Positions 29,692-37,151 of a DNA stretch of 64,000 nucleotides are shown here, piece by piece (position 1 is the stretch's first letter; every line of letters starts with the position of its first letter). The DNA comes from DATFDN01 sp963830565 (GTDB taxonomy: Bacteria > Pseudomonadota > Alphaproteobacteria > Acetobacterales > Acetobacteraceae). The position numbers were made by a program, and so were the translations under genes. The DNA lies in contig CAWHMO010000001.1 of NCBI GenBank assembly GCA_963830565.1, positions 43,665 to 107,664 on the forward strand, in the 5' to 3' direction. Under the pieces are notes generated by a model. The model made no database searches, was not told where the DNA came from, and saw only the letters and a list, made by a program, of their open reading frames with translations.

Positions 29692-31473
29692 ATGGGATTC
29701 CGCAGCCGGTTGTTGGCGGGCGCCGCCCGTTCCGCGCTGATGACGGTCGGCCTCGCGGCCGCCTGCCTCGCAGCGCCGACGGCTTTCGCACAGAAATCTC
29801 CACTGTCGAACGAGATATCGCCGAACCCGAGCGCACCAGGCGGATCCCAAGGCGCGTCACAAAGCTCCAGCGGCGCTCCTGCCTCCAGTTCGGCTGCGTC
29901 CAGCTCGGCTGCCTCCAGCTCGGGCGCCCCGACGCCGAGCGACTACGCCGATGCTGCCAACGACAAGGCGAACTGGATCCTTCCGGCGAAGAGCTACACC
30001 GGCAACCGCTACGTCACCTCCACCGAAATCACCCCGGAAAATGCGGGCAAGCTGCAAACGGCGTGGAAATTCCAGATGAGCGACGACGGCCCGATCGAGA
30101 CCTCGCCCATCGTCTGGCATGGCACGATGTACGTGACCTCCGCGCACGACCACGTCTATGCGCTGGATGCCGCGACCGGGAAGCAGAAATGGGAATTCTC
30201 CTACAGCCCGCATGTCATCGCCTTCGCCGCCAACCGCGGCGTCGGGCTGATGGACGGCAACGTGTATATCGGCACGCTGGACGGACACCTGATCGCGCTG
30301 AACGCCGAGACCGGCAAGAAGGTCTGGGACGTGGTCGGCGTGCATGACACTAAGAACTCGTTCTACACGATGGCGCCTGTGCCCTATCACAGCGCCAGCG
30401 GTCAAGACATGCTGCTACTGGGCGTGTCCAACGGCGACTGGGGCGGGGTCGGCTACATCACAGCCTTCGATGCCAAGGATGGCCACCGTCTCTGGGAATG
30501 GGAGGCGGTCCCTGGCCCCGGCCAGCCGGGCAACAACACCTGGAGCGGCGATTCCTGGAAGCGCGGCGGCGGGGCGGTGTGGGGCGGCGTGGCGATCGAC
30601 CCGCAATCGCAGACGCTGTACCTGGATCTCGGCAACCCGCAACCCGATTTCCTCGGCACGGTGCGGCAAGGCGAAAACCTCTATACCGATTCGATCGTGG
30701 CGCTCGACATCTCCGGCAGTTCGCCGAAGCTGAAGTGGCACTACCAGTTCATTCCGCACGATACGCATGACTGGGACCCGGCGATGCCGCCAGTGCTGTT
30801 CCAAGGCAAGGTGGACGGACAGTCCCGCGATCTGGTGGCGGCCGGCGACAAGGCCGGCAATTTCTGGGTGCTGGACCGCAATACCGGCAAGCTGGTCAAC
30901 CGCACTACCGTCAGCTTCCAGCATAACCAGGACGTCGAGCCGACGCTGACCGGCAACGTCGCCTGCCCCAACACCAATGGCGGCATCGAGGACAATGGCG
31001 GCGCATACGATCCCGGCACCAATACCTTCTTCGTGCCGAGCATAAACGAGTGCGGGTTTTGGAAGTCCACCCAGCAGGCGCTGTACATCTCGGGCCAGTT
31101 CTATCTCGGCGGCGTGTTTCCGACCTTCGTCGGGCCAAACACCGGCGACATGAACGCGGTCAGCATTGATACCGGGGTGTTCAACTGGCGACATCACTTC
31201 GACCTGCCGGAAGCGGGCGGCGCGCTGGTCACGCAGACCGGCGTGGTGTTCACTGGCGAGTTGGGTGGCAATTTCGACGCCTTCGACACGAAGACGGGCA
31301 AGGAGTTGTGGCACGCCGATACCGGCTCGGCCATCATCGCCCCGCCGATCTCCTACGAGCTGGACGGCAAGGAGTACGTGGCGGTGGGCTCGGGCCAGGC
31401 GGGTAACCAGAAGGTGCCGGAGCTGACCACGCAGGCGCATGGCGCCGTGATCACCGCCTACACGGTTCAGTAA
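29692..31473 (+). CDS. Atypical PQQ-dependent dehydrogenase (beta-propeller quinoprotein)
   Basis: 593 residues. Signal peptide to about residue 33 (ending TAFAQ), then a Ser/Ala/Gly-rich linker (45-82), then an eight-blade quinoprotein with tryptophan-docking repeats (YALDAATGKQKWEFS, IALNAETGKKVWDV, FDAFDTKTGKELWHA). The order matches soluble type I alcohol dehydrogenases. Unusual points: the vicinal cysteine pair normally before VNRGV is replaced by AFAANRGV (177-184), the calcium-site GAEFG-type stretch reads SNGDWGG, and GNPxPWN reads GNPQPDF. The candidate catalytic Asp is in IVALD (339). Next to a cytochrome c gene, so it probably oxidises a periplasmic substrate; alcohol is only a guess. 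Confidence 0.85.
   Translation: MGFRSRLLAGAARSALMTVGLAAACLAAPTAFAQKSPLSNEISPNPSAPGGSQGASQSSSGAPASSSAASSSAASSSGAPTPSDYADAANDKANWILPAKSYTGNRYVTSTEITPENAGKLQTAWKFQMSDDGPIETSPIVWHGTMYVTSAHDHVYALDAATGKQKWEFSYSPHVIAFAANRGVGLMDGNVYIGTLDGHLIALNAETGKKVWDVVGVHDTKNSFYTMAPVPYHSASGQDMLLLGVSNGDWGGVGYITAFDAKDGHRLWEWEAVPGPGQPGNNTWSGDSWKRGGGAVWGGVAIDPQSQTLYLDLGNPQPDFLGTVRQGENLYTDSIVALDISGSSPKLKWHYQFIPHDTHDWDPAMPPVLFQGKVDGQSRDLVAAGDKAGNFWVLDRNTGKLVNRTTVSFQHNQDVEPTLTGNVACPNTNGGIEDNGGAYDPGTNTFFVPSINECGFWKSTQQALYISGQFYLGGVFPTFVGPNTGDMNAVSIDTGVFNWRHHFDLPEAGGALVTQTGVVFTGELGGNFDAFDTKTGKELWHADTGSAIIAPPISYELDGKEYVAVGSGQAGNQKVPELTTQAHGAVITAYTVQ
29878..29922 (+). repeat. Three 15-bp units encoding the Ser/Ala linker
   Basis: Tandem near-identical units of the form GCTGCSTCCAGCTCG encode AASSS-like blocks in the N-terminal linker of the quinoprotein. 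Length variation between strains is likely. Confidence 0.7.
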
Positions 31474-31482
31474 GGGCACCGA

Positions 31483-32811
31483 ATGCCGCGTCCGGTTGCC
31501 TCACTTGCGGAGTCGGCCCGATCGATCGGGCTGGCTTCGCTCATCGCCTGCGTGCCGCTGGCCTGTTCCACTGCCACCTTGGCCGCGCGACCAGGACCCG
31601 TGCCGCCGGCCGATGCGCACCAGGCCGCACTGGCGGCGCTGGCCGATCTGCAGGCCGCGATTAGTGCCATCGTGACGGCGGAGGACAGCTATTCCACCGA
31701 CCCAGCCTTCTATCGCGCCGCCGCCCAGCGCGCGATCGAGGCGCTGGCGGGCACGCAAGACGGGGCGCCGGGCGGGGTCAGGCGGATCGAGGAGTTGCTC
31801 GCCACTTCCACGTCGCAGCCTTGGGTAGCACCCCTGCGCAGTGCCGAGGTGAACATGAGCGCGGCCGTCGGCCGGCTGCAATCCGCCAAGACCGCGCGCG
31901 AGCTGAACCAGTTCCAGATCGAGGCCTCGCAGGCGCTCATCGACCTGGAGGTCGCGAAAGGCCGCCCGACCGAGTTGGGGGTGTTTGGCGGGCTGGAAGG
32001 CGCGCTCGCCACGACCACGCTGGGCGTGCCCGCCGAGGCACGGCAGGTGGATGGCTGCGCGGCTCCGCCCGAGGCGCCGGCATGGGGAACCCGCGACGGC
32101 TATCTCGCCTTTATCGCGCTGCCGGCCGAATCGGGCGCGGCGGAGCTGCCGCGGAACATGGCGGGGACGGATGTGAGTGTGCGGAATGGCATCGTCCTGA
32201 TGCACACCCAAGCGGCCGCGGCGGTTGCCAAGCTCTGCGGCGTTGCGGAGGCGATGTCTGCCGCGGGCGCTGGCGCGGCAAGTCCGGCCGGCGGGGGCGG
32301 AACGCCCGAAGCTTCTTCCACGGCAAGCTCACCGCACCGCCCGTCACCGGCCAGCGTCCCACCGTCTGTCGCGCCGAATACGGCCGCGACCAGCACCCAA
32401 TCCACATCGGCGCAAGCTCCGCGCCCGGCGCTGTACACCGAGGCACAGGCGCAGGCCGGCAAGCAGGTCTATGGAAAGTTCTGCGTCGCGTGTCACGGCG
32501 CGAACCTGCACGGCACCGCCGCGCCGTCCGTGGCTGGAACCGATTTCCTGGCCACGGCGAAGAACAACGACTGGACGCTGGAGGTGATCCGCTATCTTGT
32601 GTTCACCATGATGCCGCTGAACGCTGGCGGCCAGCTAACCCCCGAGCAGTATGCCGATGTGACGGCTTTCCTGCTGGCGTCGAACTGCTTCCCCGCCGGA
32701 GATACGCCGTTTCCACAGACCGACCAGCCCTCCTTCGCAACGATCCAGCTTGGCCCGTCCGCCGAGCACCATCCTGGGGAGAACGCCCTGGGCGTGTGCC
32801 CGGTCCCCTGA
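31483..32811 (+). CDS. Lipoprotein-like protein with C-terminal cytochrome c domain
   Basis: 442 residues in two parts. A signal peptide with a lipobox-like LACS (Cys 28) suggests a lipoprotein. Residues about 40-275 form an alanine-rich, mostly helical region with no family I recognise (EVNMSAAVGRLQSAKTARE). After a Ser/Pro/Thr linker (about 280-315) comes a mono-heme cytochrome c with C334VAC337H338 and a likely Met ligand in MMPLNAG. It lies 9 bases after the quinoprotein and is the natural electron acceptor. The N-terminal region may dock the dehydrogenase or anchor it to the membrane; that is inference. Confidence 0.85.
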   Translation: MPRPVASLAESARSIGLASLIACVPLACSTATLAARPGPVPPADAHQAALAALADLQAAISAIVTAEDSYSTDPAFYRAAAQRAIEALAGTQDGAPGGVRRIEELLATSTSQPWVAPLRSAEVNMSAAVGRLQSAKTARELNQFQIEASQALIDLEVAKGRPTELGVFGGLEGALATTTLGVPAEARQVDGCAAPPEAPAWGTRDGYLAFIALPAESGAAELPRNMAGTDVSVRNGIVLMHTQAAAAVAKLCGVAEAMSAAGAGAASPAGGGGTPEASSTASSPHRPSPASVPPSVAPNTAATSTQSTSAQAPRPALYTEAQAQAGKQVYGKFCVACHGANLHGTAAPSVAGTDFLATAKNNDWTLEVIRYLVFTMMPLNAGGQLTPEQYADVTAFLLASNCFPAGDTPFPQTDQPSFATIQLGPSAEHHPGENALGVCPVP

Positions 32812-32880
32812 CCGAACGGATGGGCCGCGTACCAAGCCGGCCTCGGATGCAGGGATTCGAGGCCGGCTTGCCGTGGCAGT

Positions 32881-32985
32881 TCAATTGTTCCGAGGCGTTT
32901 CGTTTCCGCTTCGGGTCGGACCGATGACGGCGGCGCCAAGCACCGCGATCAGCAAGGCGGCGACCGCGACCAGCATAGTTGCCAC
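32881..32985 (-). CDS. Possible 34-residue single-span membrane peptide
   Basis: GTG start with a very good ribosome site (AGGAGGAG, 5 bases spacing). The peptide is one hydrophobic helix (MLVAVAALLIAVLGAAVIG) with a polar tail, reminiscent in size of KdpF-type or other transporter micropeptides, though no kdp genes are near. No homologue is claimed. Confidence 0.4.
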   Translation of the reverse strand: MATMLVAVAALLIAVLGAAVIGPTRSGNETPRNN

Positions 32986-33023
32986 CTGTCTCCTCCTGAT
33001 TGATGGAGGGCAGCAGCGGAACC

Positions 33024-33152
33024 TCAGCCGGCGCCGCCCCCGGTGTTGTTGGAGTAGGGCGCCGTGTTCACCTCAGCGGAGGCCGGCGACAGGGTGGCGG
33101 TGCCGATCGCGACGCTCAGCAGCGCGGCAAGGGCGAAGAGTGCTGACTTCAT
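33024..33152 (-). CDS. Small secreted peptide, 42 residues
   Basis: Clear signal peptide (MKSALFALAALLSVAIG, cleavage likely after SPASA) and a 16-residue mature part rich in Asn and Gly (EVNTAPYSNNTGGGAG). ACAGGAG precedes the ATG. It lies upstream of the 34-residue ORF on the same strand. Function unknown; such peptides are easily missed by gene callers. Confidence 0.55.
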   Translation of the reverse strand: MKSALFALAALLSVAIGTATLSPASAEVNTAPYSNNTGGGAG

Positions 33153-33280
33153 GGCGAGCTCCTGTTCCCGTGTGTCCGGTGCTCGGGTCATCTGCCCGGC
33201 CCTTCTGACACCCCGATAATGGCTCGCCACGACGCGGGGCGCTGTGACGCGGGTCACAGCCGCGGCGGTTTGGAAGCCGA

Positions 33281-35087
33281 TCAGGCGTCCATCTTCAGCG
33301 CCGCCAGGAAGGCCGATTGCGGGATCTCGACCTTGCCGAACTGGCGCATCCGCTTCTTGCCTTCTTTCTGCTTGTCGAGCAGCTTGCGCTTGCGGCTGAT
33401 GTCGCCGCCGTAGCATTTCGCGGTCACGTCTTTCGACAGCGCGCTGATCGTCTCGCGCGCGATCACCCGCCCGCCGATCGCCGCCTGGATGGCGATCTTG
33501 AACAACTGGCGCGGAATCAGCTCCTTCAGCTTGCCGCAGATCGCCCGGCCGCGCGCCTCGGCCAGGGTGCGGTGCGCGATGAAGCTCAGCGCGTCCACCG
33601 GATCGTTGTTCACCAGGATGGAGATCCGCACCAGATCGCCCGCCGCGTAGCCGTCCATTTGATAATCAAAGCTCGCATAACCGCGGCTGACGGATTTCAG
33701 GCGGTCGTAGAAGTCGAACACCACTTCGTTCAGTGGCAAACGATAGACCGCCATCGCGCGGTTGCCGACATAGGTCAGGTCCACCTGCTCGCCCCGCCGG
33801 TCGTTACAGAGATGCAGGACCGCGCCCAGGTAATCGTCCGGCACCATGATGGTGGCGCGGATCCACGGCTCCTCGATATGATCGATCACGCTGCCATCCG
33901 GCATGTCGGCCGGGTTGTGCAGCTCCTGCATCTGTCCGTTAGTGCGGAACAGGCGGTAGACCACCGAGGGCGCGGTCGCGATCAGATCGAGGTCGAACTC
34001 GCGCGCCAGCCGCTCCTGGATGATCTCGAGGTGCAGCAGGCCGAGGAACCCGCAGCGGAAGCCGAAGCCGAGCGCGGCCGAGGTCTCCGGCTCGTAGTGG
34101 AAGCTCGCATCATTCAACCGCAGCTTGGCCAGGCTGTCGCGCAGCTTCTCGAAATCATCGGCGTCCACCGGATAGAGCCCGCACCACACCACCGGCACCG
34201 AGGGCTTGAAGCCGGGCAGCGGCGCGGCGGTCGGCACGCGGTCGTCGGTGATGGTGTCGCCGATCCGGCAATCCGCGACCGTCTTGATCGCCGCGGTGAT
34301 GTAGCCGATCTCCCCCGGACCGAGATCGTCCATCGGCACCATCTTGGGGCTGAACACGCCCACCTGCTCGACGCCATGGACCGCGCCGGTGGACATCATG
34401 CGGATCTTCTGGCCCCGCTTCAGCCTGCCATCCTTGACCCGGACCAGGATCACCACGCCGAGATACTGGTCGTACCCAGCTATCGACCAGCAGTGCCTTC
34501 AAGGGCGCCGCGCCGTCCCCGCGGGGAGCCGGCAGCCGAGTGACCAGCGCCTCCAGCACGCCTTCGATGTTGAGACCGGTCTTGGCGCTGATCTCGACCG
34601 CGTCGGAGGCGTCGAGCCCGATCACGTCCTCGATCTGCTGCTTCACCCGCTCGGGCTCGGCGGCGGGAAGGTCGATCTTGTTGAGCACGGGCACGATCTC
34701 GTGGCCGGCGTCGAGCGCCTGATAGACGTTGGCGAGCGTCTGCGCCTCCACCCCCTGGCTCGCGTCGACCACCAGCAGGCTGCCCTCGCAGGCGGCGAGG
34801 CTGCGGCTCACCTCGTAGGCGAAGTCGACATGGCCCGGCGTGTCCATCAGGTTCAGCTCATAGACCTGCCCATTATGCGCCTTGTACGCGAGGCGGACGG
34901 TCTGCGCCTTGATGGTGATGCCCCGCTCGCGCTCCAGCTCCATGTTGTCGAGAACCTGGTTGGTCATCTCGCGATCCGACAGCGCGCCGCAGGCCTGGAT
35001 CAGCCGGTCGGCGAGAGTGGACTTGCCGTGGTCGATATGGGCGATGATCGCGAAATTGCGGATATGGTCGATCGGGGTGTCGGTCAT
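33281..35087 (-). CDS. lepA: Elongation factor 4 (LepA), with a frameshift
   Basis: Ribosomal back-translocase GTPase. N-terminal G domain: AHIDHGKSTLADRL (G1), RGITIKAQTV (G2), DTPGHVDF (G3), LNKIDLP (G4), SAKTG (G5). The C-terminal LepA-specific domain ends GKKRMRQFGKVEIP. After LLVDSW the sequence shifts: one extra base in a C run (complement, 34,475-34,477) separates it from YDQYLGVVILVRVKDGRLKRG in the next frame. The joined product has the standard length of about 600 residues. The single homopolymer indel in such a conserved gene suggests a sequence error, but this is not proven. Confidence 0.9.
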
Positions 35088-35185
35088 GGAACTCGCTCAA
35101 GGGCTACGCCGGGCGGAATCGCGGGCGTTGCCGCTCGCGCACTGATAGAGAGAAACGCCCCCTATGTCAGCCTCGGGAGCCAGCG

Positions 35186-35821
35186 ATGGGCAGCGGAGTG
35201 CGGCATGATCCCCTGATGACCCGCGACCGGCCGGTGGTGCCAGGCCGCGCCGCCCTGCTGGTGGTTGATGTGCAGAACGGCACGCTCGGGCCGAAGGACG
35301 CAGAGCGCCGGCCGGAATTCCATGCAGCGGCAACCGGGCGGGTGATCCCCAACCTGCGCCGCCTGATGGGTGCCTGCCGCGCGGCGAAGGTCGAAGTGAT
35401 CTACACGGTGATCGAGAACCTGACCGCCGACGGACGCGACCGGAGCCTCGATTACAAGCTGTCCGGCTTCTTCTTCGCCAAGGGGTCGTGGGAGGCGCAA
35501 GTCCTGCAAGAGGTGGCGCCGGAGGGCAACGAGATCGTGCTGGCCAAGACCTCGTCCTCGGTCTTCAACTCCACCAATCTTGACTATGTGCTGCGCAATA
35601 TCGGGATCGAGGATTTGTTCGTCGCGGGTTTCCTGACCGATCAGTGCATCGACCATACGGTCAAGGACGGGGCCGATCGCGGCTACTACGTCACCTGCGT
35701 GCATGACGCATGCATGGCCGAGACGGAGGCGCGGCACCGCGCGGCGCTCGATTGCTTCCGCGGCTATTGCCGGATGCTGGATACCGAGGCGGCGCTGGCG
35801 CTGATCGCGGCGTCTCAGTAG
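35186..35821 (+). CDS. Isochorismatase-family cysteine hydrolase
   Basis: Up to 211 residues; a later ATG at 35,216 is equally possible as the start. The catalytic triad of the family is visible: Asp in LLVVDVQNG, Lys in VLAKTSSSVF and Cys in TDQCIDHTVKD. Members hydrolyse C-N bonds in small molecules (ureidoacrylate, biuret, nicotinamide) or the vinyl ether of isochorismate; the substrate is not evident. It overlaps the 3' end of the convergent glutamine-synthetase-like gene by seven bases. Confidence 0.88.
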   Translation: MGSGVRHDPLMTRDRPVVPGRAALLVVDVQNGTLGPKDAERRPEFHAAATGRVIPNLRRLMGACRAAKVEVIYTVIENLTADGRDRSLDYKLSGFFFAKGSWEAQVLQEVAPEGNEIVLAKTSSSVFNSTNLDYVLRNIGIEDLFVAGFLTDQCIDHTVKDGADRGYYVTCVHDACMAETEARHRAALDCFRGYCRMLDTEAALALIAASQ

Positions 35822-37089
35822 ATCTCGGCGTAGCGGGCGCAGAGCTCGGCAGGATCGAGACCCTTCGCGCGCTCCGCCTCGGTGCGCTTGTAGCAGAGAT
35901 AGGCGTCCAGCAGGACCGGTCCGAACCAGCGTCGCGCCGCCTCGCTCGCGGCCAGATGGTCGAGCGCCTCGGCAAGCCGGCGCGGCAGCCGGGCCGGCGT
36001 TCCGGCCGGCGCGCGCAGCGGAAGCGCGCGGCTGATCCCGTCCGCCCCGGCGAACAGCACCGCGCCCAGGGCGAGGTACGGGCTGGCGGCGGCGTCGGCG
36101 ACGCGGAACTCCACGTTGAACTGGCGGGCGGTCTCGGCCGGGCCGGAAGCGGCGAAGACCGGACAGACACGCAGGGCGGCGCCGCGGTCCTGGACATGGA
36201 TGTCGATCGCGGTCGGCGCCCAGCGATTGGGCGTGAGGCGCAGGTAGGAAACCGGCGCGGGCGCCGTCACCGCGCAGATCGCCGGCAGATGTTCCAGGAT
36301 GCCGGCGCAGAAATGCTGGGCGAGCGGGCTGAGGCCCATCGGCTGGTCGGGCGCATGGGTGATCGGCGCGCCGGAGCCGTCGTTGAGGCTCATGTGGATA
36401 TGCACGCCGTTGCCCACCCCCTCGGGCGCCGGCATGGGCGAGAACACCGCGTGCGCGCCCAGCCGATGCGCGGTCGCGCGGGCCATCTCCCGCGCCACGA
36501 CCGCGTGGTCGGCGGCGGCGACCGCCGGGGCGGGGGCGACCGTGACCTCGAACTGCCGGGCGCCGTATTCGGCGAGGAACGAGTTCGGCACGACCCCGGC
36601 CGTGCGCAGCGCAGCGATAAAGCTTGCGCCGAAGCTGCCCTGACGGCGGAAGGCCCCCAGGCTATAGGCATCGCCCGGGCGATCGTCGGTGCCGGTATAG
36701 ACGAATTCCTGCTCGAAGGCGGCGGTCAGCGAGACTCCGCCCGCCTGGTCCAGCGCAGCCACGGCGCGACGCAGGAACTCGCGCGGGCAGCACTCCCAGG
36801 CCGCCCCGTCCGTGGTGCGGATGTCACCCAGGAAGAAATGCTCGGGCACGGAGCCGTCCTGGAAATCGACGCGCACCTCGACCCCGGCATCCGGGACAAT
36901 CATCAGGTCGCCGGAGGTGCCGAACGGGGTCTCCCAGATCGGGCCGAAGGCGGACATCATGAGGTTGCTGTGCGTCCAGCCGATGCCCTTTCTGCGGCGT
37001 GCCTCGATGTCTCGTGCCGGGAACCCCTTGCCGCGGACATGGCCGGAGATGTCGCAGGTGGCAACGAAGACGAGTTCCTCGCGCAGCAT
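35815..37089 (-). CDS. Glutamine-synthetase-like ligase
   Basis: 424 residues. The catalytic-domain blocks of the GlnA superfamily are present: ACEQEF-type metal site (TAAFEQEFVYTG), the NGVHIHMSLND loop with the His that follows the second glutamates, and RLTPNRWAPTAI near the nucleotide site. The N-terminal beta-grasp part is short and divergent, as in glutamylpolyamine or N-glutamyl ligases rather than housekeeping GlnA. It probably joins glutamate to an amine. An open frame extends over 350 codons further upstream, but that part overlies pheT and is not protein-like. Confidence 0.85.
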   Translation of the reverse strand: MLREELVFVATCDISGHVRGKGFPARDIEARRRKGIGWTHSNLMMSAFGPIWETPFGTSGDLMIVPDAGVEVRVDFQDGSVPEHFFLGDIRTTDGAAWECCPREFLRRAVAALDQAGGVSLTAAFEQEFVYTGTDDRPGDAYSLGAFRRQGSFGASFIAALRTAGVVPNSFLAEYGARQFEVTVAPAPAVAAADHAVVAREMARATAHRLGAHAVFSPMPAPEGVGNGVHIHMSLNDGSGAPITHAPDQPMGLSPLAQHFCAGILEHLPAICAVTAPAPVSYLRLTPNRWAPTAIDIHVQDRGAALRVCPVFAASGPAETARQFNVEFRVADAAASPYLALGAVLFAGADGISRALPLRAPAGTPARLPRRLAEALDHLAASEAARRWFGPVLLDAYLCYKRTEAERAKGLDPAELCARYAEIY

Positions 37090-37151
37090 GACCCACCGCA
37101 CTCGATTGCATGCCTGAACGCTAGCCGCGCGGGCCGGCGCGGACAATCCGC

